This document shows positions 48,901 to 61,300 of a DNA stretch of 64,000 nucleotides, one piece after another (the first letter of the stretch is position 1; the number at the start of each line of letters is the position of its first letter). The notes beneath the pieces are model-generated. The model made no database searches, was not told the origin of the DNA, and saw only the letters and a program-made list of their open reading frames with translations. The translations under genes and the position numbers were made by a program. This DNA is from Colletes latitarsis (taxonomy: Eukaryota > Arthropoda > Insecta > Hymenoptera > Colletidae), in assembly GCF_051014445.1 (NCBI RefSeq), contig NC_135140.1:18097501-18161500 (forward strand), given 5' to 3'.

Positions 48901-51900
48901 TGATTATTTCTAGCCGCTAGTAGAGAAAGAAAAATTAAGAATTCTCAAATACCTCTAAAATTATCTGAGAATTTTATGTTTACTCCTGGGTGCAAGGTTC
49001 AATTTACGTCCTTTCGATGAAACTGAAATTGGACGTAAGGTCTATCGATCGATAACTCTGCGAAAAAAGAGGAGAAAGTTCGTCCAAGCTAGTCCATCTT
49101 GTCTTGGAGAAAATTCGATCTCATTAGCGGGAAATGGAAGACACGTGGGTGTCCGTCAACAAGGGTGGCCAAGCTCGACCGGGAAAAATAAGAGACAGCT
49201 TAAAATTTAATTAGTGAATCGCTGTTGGCCCAGCCCGAGGCACGTCGAGGGGTGCGTTAATCTCATTTCCGGCCACGGAGTAGATCATAGAAAAGCGTCG
49301 CCGATATTAGAGAGACTCGACATCCTGCTGGGGGTCAGGAAAGCTTACGTGACTCTTGCAAATAGACCGACCGTGTGTCCTTCGGTCTACAGGACTCTCC
49401 TTTTTCTCATTCAGCCCCGTCGGTTGCAATTCCGCTTGCAAATTCTGCGAATTGGCCACGACTGGCCTGATTTACGCCGGGAAGCGTCTGCAGTCGCTTT
49501 AAATCACCCGGAGGGATGACTCTCTGGATAGAGGATGCTCTCCTAGGCGACGACGAATCACCAGACACGGTTTTCTCCTTCTCGATAATCTGGAAAAGAA
49601 TAACTCTGCGATTTTAGAATCGGATCTCTGGGTCGTTGACCGTGACTGTCCGCCATTTTGAGTGTGAGAACCGGAAACATGTAGATAATCGTTCATAAAT
49701 GTTTTGAGTTGTATCTAGGTTAAATTTGGAAGAGATCTGTTCGTAAATTAGATCCTAATTAGATATTGGATAAGACTGGGTCTAGGCTAGATTAGGCTGA
49801 TCAGATCTTGATTTGGCTTTGAGTTATATCCGGAAATGTGGCACAAATGGTCGTGGGTAACTACCAGGTGACAGAAAGAGGGGAACACCGGTGTCATCAA
49901 TTCTTCCAGCCCTCTGGGTTATCACCTGCTAGCTTTTAGATCTAGAAATACTTCTGTTGTCTCTAGGTCTTGAGTGAGATCTAAGTCGTGTCTAGTGTAG
50001 CCACCACCTGTGGACTCCTTTAAGTCTCAGCTAATATTACTACAAATGTCACTGTGTGTTAAATTACATCTGAGTTAAGTAGGTCTACTAATAAGTAGTC
50101 CTGTATATCTTAGGATCAGGTATCCCACTGCTACCTCTAGGTCTCAGGTTATACCTGATTAGGATCTAGTACTCCTAATACTGCATCTACGGCTTGAATT
50201 ACATTTTAGTTAGCTACAAATCGTCTACTAGGACCTGTTACAGATTAGGTCTCAGTGAACTACTAGGTTTTAGATCAGATTAAAGTTATGTTCTTCGTTA
50301 TTCTACCTTACCATCAATCGAAACTGTTAGTGTCAATGAAATTACCACGATGGCGCCTCGGAGAATTCGTGAGTGCACACGTCACTCGTCATTGGCTGTC
50401 AGGGAAATGGAAGTGGTTAAATTTTCAAATTAGTTTTTCTCGAAAACGAGGCTACTTACAGAAAAACTTTCTTCTACATTTTTCACTTGTTTTCCCACGG
50501 TGGATCATTTAATAGTATCATTCGTCCTCTCTTTCTTCGTGAAACTTTCATCTTGGATCACTGATGCACCATATAGCGACGCGTTTCGACATAGCACGTT
50601 GCTCGTCGATGCCATACAAGTCCTTGAAACCTACTGCCGCGGACAATCAATCGACTATAGGTCGGATTATGTAAACGCGTGTTTCGAGACCGCGCGATAC
50701 CATTCCATCGATCAATCAAGCGAAGGAAGGGAGGAAACGAGGTTTAAACCGTGAATGAAAAATGGCGAAGGCTTTACAGAAAGCGTCCTTCGGTTTGGCG
50801 ATTATCCGATATCATCGAGATGAATATCCTTTACTTTTTGGCGCTTCGTTCGACGCTCAGCATCTCGGTTTCACATTTTTCGCGGTAATCAACTCTGAAA
50901 AATAGCCTCCCCGCCCTCGAGGGGAGTATTTAATCCTCCAAGAACTCGCGAAGGACTTTCGAGAGTTCCGCTTAATCCCGAGTTTTAAGCTCGCGAGCGA
51001 CGATTCCTTCCAGGTATCTGTCACAATGTTAAGTGGGATCGTCGGAGGCAAGGTATACGGGATAATCTGATTACTATTATACGGTACGAGTGATTTGCAT
51101 GCAGATAAGTATATTCGATTAATTGTTGACGCAGGGACTGAGAATTGATTAAAGCCAACTTGTAGTGTTTCGCCACGGTGCCCGGTTGAACATAACGATC
51201 CCGTATTCTACGAATTTTATCGCAGCTTATTCGATTCAGTATTCTGTACAAGATTTATTCGATTCGATGTAACGTTGGAGGTATTAATTGAACATACTGA
51301 ATTCATTTTGTTGATGTGTTTCCTGTATTTTTTTTAACACGCTCGCGTATTCAGAGACATTTTATTTTTGAATTTCTACATCTAAAATTGGATCTGTGCA
51401 CTGTTGCAACGGGAGGTCAGTTGAACTCATGCGAGTTCCCCGGCAAACACGAAAGTTATTTAATTTCAAAGTTCGTCAGCTCTTTGTCGTTCGATAAATT
51501 ATTTTCAAACGCAAACAATAGATCTGTCAAGGATCTTTGGTCGTCCATTGTCGTACTTATCGCGAGAATTTTCATCGATAGTACCATATATATATATATT
51601 ATTATGTCGTGAAACGTTTCGCAGAATATAAGCCAGCCATTCAGACGACGTCTATCGGCCCGTATACATATACGTCGTTTATACGCTCGAACAAAACGAA
51701 ACCATGAGGCAACGTTAAATTGGACGTGGCATGCGTAAAAAAAAGTCACGCATTTTATCGTGCTCCTCCGATCGAATAAACTTGATTTCTCGCTCGAGCA
51801 AAATTAGAAATTTTATTACCCTTTGTCTCTTGACAGTTTTCCAGGGCGTTGAATTTCGATGGCTTCGCGAGCAGCTGAAATTTTTTTAAATATATTATTT

Positions 51901-53225
51901 AAACAACCTTACAAATATTTGTAACGTCGAAATTTTGTGGATATTCTTATTCTTCAATATTTAAAGAAAAGGATACTTATAAAACCATCGTCGACGGCCA
52001 GACGCATCGGTCCGCTTCGATCTCGAATCCATCGTTGTATTCGGCAGTCTGGGACCCTAAAAACAATATATAGGCTGAAGAAGCTGTTCTAAATTTTTAG
52101 AGAACATTTTTTTAAATTGTTCGAGTTTTTTAATCACTTTTAAGCATAGATTTTTAACTTACCTTTGGTTTCTGATAATGTATCGGATCTATGCAAACTT
52201 CTACGATCGACTGTACCTTCTATTAAGGTTCCCTGGTTTCCTTCGATGAATTCCATTCGCATGTAGCCTTTGTGCCCATTATCTTAGCCATTCTTACGGA
52301 CCGTGAACGCGGAACGAATAAATATCGTCGTGAATCGATGGCCAGATTTCCGCCTCCGACTGAATATTTTCAAACGATAATCGAATTGGCCTGGCCGCGA
52401 GTCTCAATATTTTGTAATTCTTCCGTATCGATCCGACACTCTGCCCCTCGTTGCCCGTTGTTTGCATACACGTCTGCACACGGCTGGTAATAATCCACTT
52501 CGTTACGCCACGTATCGTGAAAGCCTCCGTCAGAACTACGGCCATTTATCGCGCACGGATGCGGAAATTGCATTGGGAAACGCGACCGGAAGAAAGAAAT
52601 TCACGGAAACAGGCTTTCCTAGCGCGTTCTAATTCTGCAAAATTCGTTATTAATAAAGCTAAACGACGTCCAGTGTTCCACTGTGCTTTCTATTCTTTCA
52701 TTCTTATCGTTGTTCGAGCGCTAAAATTAATTTCGCGAAAATATTTGCAGAATTCGAAAGTGTAAAAAATATTAAAATTTGAATTTTTTATTTCGAAGGT
52801 AATACGAGACTCGCAAGGTGTTGCACTGTCAGAGGCCAGCAAAATTTTCTTAGTATAATAAACGACCAATAAAAGTACGCATAGAAATTTATTTAATCGA
52901 GAGATTACACTTTTGTGTGCTCGTTGTGAAGTATTCCATTTTGTAAATTTGAAATTCTTATTTTTCTTCGACGAATAACGAATAGATATTAGGGTACAAC
53001 ACTTAAGAACCACGATTCGAAGACGGAAGCACTATGAGAAACGAAATCGATCGTCGCAACAGGTGTTCGGACGCTAAGCGTCGCGACGCTGTAATTTATT
53101 TTTTAAACACATCCGACCACGCATTTTTATTTTGCGGTTAATATCAATTTGCAGCGAAATTTAATTGTTGAGTAAATAAAATGGAAGGAACACATTCATT
53201 CCTAGAATATTGCTAAACAGCAGAA

Positions 53226-53286
53226 ATTGTCACTTGAAAGCGGGTATTACTGGGTGATGCAGTAATCCCCGCTTTCAAGTGACAAT
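53226..53286. repeat. Near-perfect long hairpin, 27-bp stem and 7-nt loop
   Basis: ATTGTCACTTGAAAGCGGG followed by TATTACTG (53226-53252) pairs with CAGTAATCCCCGCTTTCAAG followed by TGACAAT (53260-53286), with one mismatch in 27. The loop is GGTGATG. The arm sequence is shared by the array at 53721-54095 and by copies at 29256-29312 and 61926-62135. Confidence 0.93.
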
Positions 53287-53720
53287 TCTTGCCACGGACT
53301 TAGGGCGTAACATTGCTTTTGGTTATATTTTAATCGAGTCGTTCAACAAGTAAAGAAACAAGTGAAATTTGCATGCTTATTCTATTTATAAACTAGCTTT
53401 TCAGTTCCATCCTCAAAGGGATGGAAAGGTGTTTCTTTAATCCGACGTCCTACATCTTGTTCCATTTCGCCTGATAACGAAAATGGATGGGGACAGTAAT
53501 TCCCAGTTCTTTGAAGATGGAATTATAAAACAGGATCATAGGTACGAGTGACAAACGTAGGTGGATCAAGTATAGCAATATGTAGCTTTGGGGGGAATAC
53601 AAATATGATAATAAACTGCAAAAAAAATTTCTTGGTTCCTTCTTGGGACTCCAATTTTTCACATACTACCTCGTATCTATTTGTATTCAATAATGACAAC
53701 TCCAACGCTTTCTACACTAC

Positions 53721-54095
53721 TGCCCGCTTTCAAGTGACAAAATCAGTACCACCCAGTTCACATCAAAGCGGGCTACTTTCATCTCAACCCAAAGAAATTA
53801 AGAATCGTTCACAAACAATGCAGTAGATAATTCGGTTGCTTGAATCCGATGCAAATATTGTCACTTGAAAGCGGGGAATACTGTAATACACGTTACTGCC
53901 CGCTTTCAAGTGACAAAATCAGTACCACCCAGTTCACATCAAAGCGGGCTACTTTCATCTCGACCCAAAGAAATTAAGGATCGTTCACAAACAATGGAGT
54001 AGATAATTCGGTTGCTTGAATCCGATGCAAATATTGTCACTTGAAAGCGGGAAATACTGCAACACACATTGCTGCCCGCTTTCAAGTGACAATTT
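53721..54095 (+). repeat. 176-bp tandem array carrying inverted GTCACTTGAAAGCGGG arms
   Basis: TGCCCGCTTTCAAGTGACAA starts at 53721, 53897 and 54073, exactly 176 bp apart, so there are two full units and the start of a third. Each unit ends with TTGTCACTTGAAAGCGGG, which can pair over 18 bp with the CCCGCTTTCAAGTGACAA opening the next unit, with about 27 nt between. Unit interiors differ at only a few positions, so the duplication is fairly recent. Confidence 0.93.
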
Positions 54096-55616
54096 CTGTA
54101 ATTTTATGAGATTCAATGAACCCAATCGTCCAGTAAACGATAATAATGTATCGATTGAAGGAGTAGAATTTATTTTGGTGCTTTAGAAAAATTCGGAGCT
54201 CCCGGAACCACGGGGTGGCGATTGTAGACCGTGCAAATTACACGGAACGAGCCCCGAGAACACGTATTTGAGCTTTCCCGTATTGGCCTTCTCGACGGAA
54301 TTGCCACTTTAAATCGAGGCCGATTTAATTTCCAAGACATCTTGCGAGAAATGAAACGCCCGGGAAAATGTTGCCCGCGCAAATTTCACCGGTTTCGTAA
54401 TGAGGATCTGGCGGGCTAATCGATGCAGTTAACAGTCCGAAGTAACTAATTTCAACGCGACTGTACGAACATCGACGAAATTATTAAATAATAGTCCTCG
54501 ACTTAATCAAGGCTTATGAACCATGTCTTCGACCAACATGGTACGGTATTTTGAGTCACGCTTATCGCACGTTAGGCTACAGATAACCTATGGACGCTCT
54601 GCAACAGTGGGCCTTTCAACGTCGGTTGTAATTTAGTCCTTTAATCGACCAATATCTCAGGTCGTGATTTCACACACTGGTCCACGCGCTGCCCAATAAT
54701 TTCATTAATTTCCTAGCGATTGTCATTAAGCCCAGCTGATCGAATTTGGACGTCTACCCACGTTGGATCCGCAGCTCGGATCCCACTAAATCGAGCCTGT
54801 AACCGAACACGATGAAGGAACACCGTGATTTCAATCGAATATTGATCAACCAGCGGGGTGGCAATCGTGGTTACGACGATTCCTGGACGGATCAACATTT
54901 AATCTCTATTTCTAAATCGAATAGCGAATACCTAATGCCGCGCAGATTAGCTCGGTCCGTCGTCCAATTTCGACCGCGTTCGATACACCCTGTGTTCCCG
55001 ATTTCCTGATGAATTCACTGGTATTGGAGGCTTGTTTCGGGATTAAATTCCGTCAATTGCCAGTGTAACAAAGACGTATCTAATAATTGTTAAACATACT
55101 TGCTGAGTAGTCCAGTGCTCTATCCTCTATTTAAACTAAGTATGCTTGAGATGATCAGCAGAGGATCGATGAGTATCTTGGACGAGGTCAAACCAATCGT
55201 AATTCCTTTTCGTTTTTTATTTATCCTCCACTGTTCATCGAAGCATATGATTCCACGAGTTCAGCGACTCTAATTACCAAAGAGATCATCCCCCTTTTAA
55301 ATGAATCGAATCGATACTTCGCGATTCACTGCGAACCAAGACAGCGCGGAACAAAGCAAATTCCCCACGGATTCTAATCACGGGAAAGCAATTTTCGTGG
55401 CAACGTCAGCCCGTGTTCGTTATTTTATCGCAAACTTTACCGCTCGATCTGAAATTGAGAAACCGTATTGCCTCTAATTTTATTTGCGCCCGCGTAAAAT
55501 ATGATCCTCGTCGAGCGAGACGCAGCATCAATTATTATTAACGAGCAAACTTTCAGCGACACTCGTAAATAGGAAGAAAATATTTCTGTCTGTTCAGGAT
55601 TCAGCAAAGCACGAAG

Positions 55617-56641
55617 ATGAGGTCAAGAACGTGCTTCATGACGTCCAGCGTCGCTTTCGTTTGCATGGTAGGAATCGTTGGAAAATCAGCCGCGGCTATG
55701 GAAGAAACACCAGCTTCTTCCTTGAATCTTCAACGCTATAATACGATGCTCAATTCCGCGGGTCTCGACGAACCCTTCCCCGAGAAGAGGGCGTACACCT
55801 ACGTATCTGAATACAAAAGGCTACCTGTTTACAATTTTGGCATTGGCAAGCGCTGGGTCGACAACAACGACGACAAAGTAAGTTCAAAGCATCGACTAAT
55901 AAAATTCCTTATATCACTTTGAAAGTATCACTAATACACTCGCGAGATCCTCCAGATGAAAACGAGTCCAAACACGACCTAGTTTGGACGATTTTTAATC
56001 ACGCGTGCGTATTTGCGAAACTCAAAAATCTTTTGAATCGCGTTTTACGTACATTAAAAGTAGTTCAAAATAGGTCGTGTTTGGATTCATTCTCATGGGG
56101 GGAACCTTCCCAATGCGTTAATAGTATTATCGTACCGATATAACCTCAAAAAAGATTGTAATTTTCGTTACTGGATAAAATTCGTTCCTAATAAGAATCG
56201 TTATTGCCTGTGATGTACATGACCGATCAGTGTGTCAAAATTATCACTTAAAACTGGTCTAACACAGTTTAAGTCTCCAAAGCATCGACTCTAATTTTTC
56301 AGAGAGGACGCCAGTACTCCTTCGGGCTGGGAAAACGGACGAAGCAGTATAGTTTCGGTTTGGGCAAACGGACCGACAACGCGGACTACCCGATGAGAAT
56401 GAACCTGGACTACGTGCCCCTCAACGGGCTGGCTTTCCGCTCGCAGGACAACACCGACGACTTCCTCGAGGAGAAACGGGGCATACAGCCGTACAGCTTT
56501 GGATTGGGCAAGAGGGCGGTGCGCCTGGCGGCAGGCGAGCCCGCGGGGAATGGAAAAAGACCGAACGACGTGTTTGGCCAGAGATACCACTTCGGACTTG
56601 GCAAGAGGATGTCGGAAGACGAGGATGACTCGTTAGAATAG
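55617..56641 (+). CDS. AstA: Allatostatin A prohormone (FGL-amide neuropeptides)
   Basis: Two coding exons, 55617-55877 and 56303-56641, join in phase 0 to give 199 residues. The first has a signal peptide (MRSRTCFMTSSVAFVCMVGI then VGKSAAA). Mature peptides are bounded by Lys-Arg, with a C-terminal Gly for amidation: LPVYNFGI (also possible as AYTYVSEYKRLPVYNFGI), GRQYSFGL, TKQYSFGL, GIQPYSFGL and PNDVFGQRYHFGL. An acidic spacer (NADYPMRMNLDYVPLNGLAF) separates the middle peptides. The tail MSEDEDDSLE is not amidated. Order and sequences closely follow the bee precursor as I know it. The peptides are brain-gut hormones that inhibit muscle contraction and feeding through galanin-like receptors. 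AATAAA follows at 56772. The leader acceptor just before the ATG shows that at least one non-coding exon lies upstream, possibly at 42.8-43.0 kb. Confidence 0.98.
55953..56102. repeat. MITE-like inverted repeat in the allatostatin A intron
   Basis: GAGTCCAAACACGACCTAGTTT at the left faces the reverse complement of GAATCCAAACACGACCTATTTT at the right, about 100 bp apart. The arms match the element at 36908-37040. No open frame is present. Confidence 0.75.
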
Positions 56642-56771
56642 GAACTCGTCGAGGAAGCTTCGCGCGGTGACCGTGCAAGGAACCATCCGCGAAGCAGCTC
56701 GCGTAAACGACGTAGCTCTATTTCGATGTCACAGAGTTCTGTTGTCAGACGAAATATAACGATAACGCACC

Positions 56772-56777
56772 AATAAA
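56772..56777 (+). terminator. Poly(A) signal of allatostatin A
   Basis: AATAAA lies about 130 bp after the stop codon and is the first such hexamer on this strand. Confidence 0.75.
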
Positions 56778-56779
56778 GA

Positions 56780-58327
56780 CACGTTTTGAAGTTTCAAACG
56801 CCTCCTTTCCGATCTCTGTTCTTTCCTTGTGACTGTGCCGGGATATTTGGCGGTGTATGCGAGAGAATGATCGAACACAAATGGAAACGCGCTATTTTAA
56901 CCTCAAATTCTAGAAGAACTGGTCAAGAAATAATCTCATTTTTAGTATATAGAACCACTTGGTTTTTAGATAACTGGGATCAGATGTTTCGAATTTTGTT
57001 TCAATATTGGGTTTTGGGCCCCAACAAACGTGATGGCGTAGTTCTTCGATATGGCGCCGCGCATGCGTAGTGCGTTGGTCACTTCTCGAGTACTCGCGCG
57101 CCATACTTAAAAAGCTTGCACTTTCAGCTATAAATATTAGTTTTAGATAAATATAACATAGGACTTTATAGCTTAATTTTTCAAGATCTATTTGTTAGTA
57201 TCATTGTTTAGTATCGTTGACCTCGAGTGGTTCTATATATCTGAACAAATTTCTTAAGCAGCTCTTCGAAAGCCGTAACTATTATAGACGAATAATTTAT
57301 TATTACAATGCGTTTTCGCTTCTGGTCATCTCTTTGTGAGTTAATTAATCAACAGAGAGAATGTGATGAGTGTCGGTTTTTGCGCAGATCAGGAATTGAT
57401 TTCCTCGGTGTCACCTTCCCAGTAGAGATCCCCAATTTCGTTTGTAATAACAGTTGCAAATCTGGGCAAGCATAATTTTAAATAATTTTGGAAGTCATGA
57501 TCGAACGCCAGTTAGACAAAATGTTTGCATTCGGTTCTCGATCTTGATCTAGAACATTTCATTAATAATGGTGTTGTATAAACAATCTTATTGTTTGAGA
57601 ATATATTTTTTTGATAACAACCAAAGCATTGATATTTACATTTAAGATGAGGAGAATAGAAATGGACCAGTATCAAAAGAATATAACTAATGATTAAACT
57701 ATTCAAACTGTATCCCGACTGAAACTTGCCCAGCTGTGCACATTTGTCACACACGAAAGTAACAACATTTTTGGCAGTTGTAAATTCGATTAAACGCGTT
57801 GTTGAACAAACGGATATACGAGTATCCTTCTATGAATCAAATGTCAATTTACATTAAGCCTGATTGTCATCTAACGCAGAAATTTTTTTTGCGTTTCGTC
57901 GCAGCGAATATTGTACGTCTCTTTGCGGAATCGTTCGAACTTGTGTTTAACAGTTTATCGAATAAATGTTCTCCAGTGAAACGTTCGTAAATTATTCACA
58001 CCCCAATGGCCCAAAATTTCAGCTGCACGAAACGAGGTTGAAGAAACATAGTCGATGTACTCGTCGAACCGTGAAATCGTTGAAATTGAAACGATTCTGA
58101 TAAATAACGCATCTGTGCAGCAGCCTATCAGTGGATCGAACACGCCCCCTATGGATCTCGATCATTCGACGCAGTTTACGTTCGATCGTTTCCGTGAAAT
58201 TGCGTGTCGAAACACTCGAGAAAAATAAAAATGTCCTAAAATTCGTGGTAATTCGAATTTCAAACTTTAAAAGAGTAATTTGGTACTTAGGATGGACAAT
58301 TATTAACTTATTAACAACTTTTGGAGC
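56780..58327. other. Intergenic between allatostatin A and amnionless
   Basis: No gene is seen. A GC-rich patch at 57030-57110 contains ATGGCGCCGCGCATGCG, resembling an NRF1/Ewg-type site (GCGCATGCG), but no transcript start can be tied to it. The promoter of amnionless presumably lies in the last few hundred bases; no TATA box stands out. Confidence 0.45.
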
Positions 58328-61300
58328 ATGAAGGGTAGTATTCGGTTCGAAATTTTGACATTTTTCGCGTTAGTGACGAGACTGACTTTTGGAGTAGAAA
58401 AGTTTTGGCTCCCGGACTTGCAATGGCAAACTCCGAGAAATTGGATGGATAATAAGGTACCGGAAATTGATAGTCACGTGGTGTTTCCGTTGGAGACTAG
58501 ACACGTCGTGGGTATGCCGGAATCTAGGGATTTTAGACTAACTGGGATCGATCTTGCTAGGTTTGGATCTTTGATATTGCCAAGAGACGGAAAATTGGAG
58601 GTATGTATTAACAATAGTAAAAAAAAAATGAAAATTTCAGCAATTTTCATACATGATATTCCTTTTACACTGCGAATTGTTTCAAAGCTTGTGACACTTT
58701 TTGCCAGAGAATATTTATAAAAGTAAAGGCAGATAATGGAAGTATGCAACGCGCATGGACATTTTAAAAATGCAAAAAAACTATATTACGCTTGAGCTGC
58801 GCGCTTTGAACTACAAAGATGACGTAACAAACGTTAGAATCTATTTGTATCGTAGTATATTTCGCGTTATTCAATTTAAAAAGTAGAATAGACATACAGA
58901 AGAATGAAAAATTATTAAAAAGTTTAACGCGATAGTATCGTTGTCTTATTCGGTATTGTAATTCTACAATCGAAGTATTAAATTATCCCGGAATCGCACT
59001 GACAACGTCCAGTTTCTAATTTCTCACACGACAAATGCGAAAAATATGGACGCGTCACAGGGATTTTCGCAACACGCGACAAATTACATGGAAGATTGGA
59101 GTAGAATTTACTTGTTTGATATTACAGTCACTCTGTGAAAATGCAATCGAGAGAGGAGGTATAAATCTGAACATATGATCTTGACGGGAAATTTATCGAG
59201 TAACCCTGTAAAACGATAAATATACAATTCAGCCATTTTTCCATGTTTCGATTAAAATTTTTTGCTTTTAAAAATAATTCCAGTGTCCTTCAGTCATTTT
59301 AAAAATTGTCAGCGTTGAACCAACGTCTGTATGTGTCCTCAGTAAAATGGTACCAAAGTAGAAATTTTTTTTTACTCCAAAAATTACTTTTCCTAATGTG
59401 GAAAGTTTTTAACTTTTCTGTGGAGACTCTCGAATCATCTGGTTTGTAACGACAGCTAAGGGACTCTGGAAAATCGCCGACAAGAGTCAGTCGATGGCTG
59501 AGGGAGGGTCACCTTTTCTGGGCGGATCCGGAAAATTGGAACGGAACCTCGAAAGCTGCTCCCCATCTCGAGCAAGTTCCCTGTCGTCAGGACGACATCG
59601 TACTACCGGACAAAAATCGAGCCTTCAGCGCTCTTCTGCCTATGAGGGAGATTCAAGTGAGATCGATCAGAACATCTGACAGAAAGACACCCTATGTGGC
59701 ATGGCAGTGGGACGATTTCGCGAACAGACGAGAGTTCGACAAAGGAATATTCACTGTCAAGTAGGAGCATTGCAAATATTCTGTCCACGATTAAATATAC
59801 ACTCCATATTGAATTCTTGCAATGTGTCCTGATAACCGTAGTGAAAATCAACGTTAATCGACTCCTCGTTTAAAAATAAGTCGAAAATGTAGAATAAATT
59901 TTTTCCATACGAGGCTTAGTTCTCGGGAAAATTGAATCTGAATATTATGCAACAGTTGAATCGAGTTAAATTGGCTGTTCAAGGTCACTTGATATTTAAT
60001 TTATAAGAGTTTGTGTAATACGTTTCAAGATTTTATATATTCCTCGAAAGTACTTCAATTGTACATAAAAATGTTACTAATATTTAATGATAATAATTTC
60101 AATTAAACTCTATGCAGATATGCGGATTATAGTTGCGAAAAGTGCCGCTGTCAGGACGATCCGAATAACGATTACATGGAGGAAATTTGCGCGATTCAGA
60201 GGCCAAAATGTGGATACACTCCTTGTGAATATCCCTTGAAAGTAAGTTCACTGAATAAAAGAGTTTTAAAATGGGGGATAAACGTATATTAATTCCTGCA
60301 AAAAGGAATGCAGTATCTCAATAGGCAATTTCTCAAATACTTCAGGTGGAAGGTCACTGTTGTCGATACTGTGGTGGCCGGTTGTCTTTGTCAAAGACAG
60401 CATATTTGTCAGTGGTTCGAGAAGCGGTGATCAGCGCTTTGGAGGGATACACAGAAAGAATCGCGTGGCATGTCAGGCGTACTTGGAACGGGGCGGCTGA
60501 GATTCTGATAAAGGAAAAGGGCGAATATTCCGGACTCGATATCCTGAAAATGGCGAAGAACATCAAGGAGAATTTGCTAGGTAAAATTCCTCGTTTATGC
60601 GAGCCTCCTTTGCATAAAAATTGCCAATACTGTGGTCCCTCTTCGAAGGAATGCCTAGAAAATATTTACTATTACGAGTGACGTAGTTTCGTTATTTTTG
60701 GATCACCCTTACGTTACAACATCATTCATATGTGCACGCGAATATTTTACAGATTGATTCTATAGCCAAAAATGAGTAAAAAATATTCTATAAATAAATA
60801 TCGTAAACATCATAGTTTCTGAGTTATTAACGGGTTTAAAGAGCGCGATTTGCAGTCGGCGCACGTGCACGAAAGTGCGCTCTGAATAATTCAAACATCA
60901 TCTTTAAACTTCTGTAACCCAGAAACCATAGCATGTACGACCCATAATCATATAACATTTTTGACTTGTTTTTGCGTGTAGATTCAATTTCTAAAATATT
61001 GGCATAGGTTTATGAATCATTTTTGAATAAAACCTTTGTGCTAAATGATAAACGATAGATTTGTTTGAAAAAATAATCACAGTTCGCTGGTGTATTTAGT
61101 TTTGTCTATCTTCAACGAAATAGCTATTATTTAGCGCGTAAAATTCGATGACAAAGGGAATTTTGTACCTCTGCAAAACGAATAAAACTTTTGGAAACAT
61201 TTTTATGGATTCGACGAACCACGACGCACTTTTCCAATAAGCAAGAGGCTAATGACGGAAGTTATTGTGCTTTCCAGGAAACGGAGAATAATAAACCGTG

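Larger units (their letters stand above)
42998..55595. other. Gene-free interval, probably the first allatostatin A intron
   Basis: No exon was recognised on either strand. A cryptic-repeat stretch at about 49690-50290 is rich in TAGGTCT/TTAGATC phrases. There is a short (TA)n run near 51585-51600. The hairpin at 53226-53286 and the 176-bp tandem array at 53721-54095 are listed separately. GC-rich parts at 46.4-47.7 and 48.5-49.6 kb give longer open frames but no protein features. Confidence 0.45.

Noticed and set aside
53721..54095. CRISPR-like regular spacing of a short repeat
   Set aside because: The whole 176-bp unit is repeated, not just a short repeat with unique spacers, and this is an animal genome; it is a tandem duplication.
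57030..57070. GCGCATGCG motif as a promoter for amnionless or another gene
   Set aside because: One motif without a mapped start or nearby exon on either strand; over 1.2 kb from the amnionless start.
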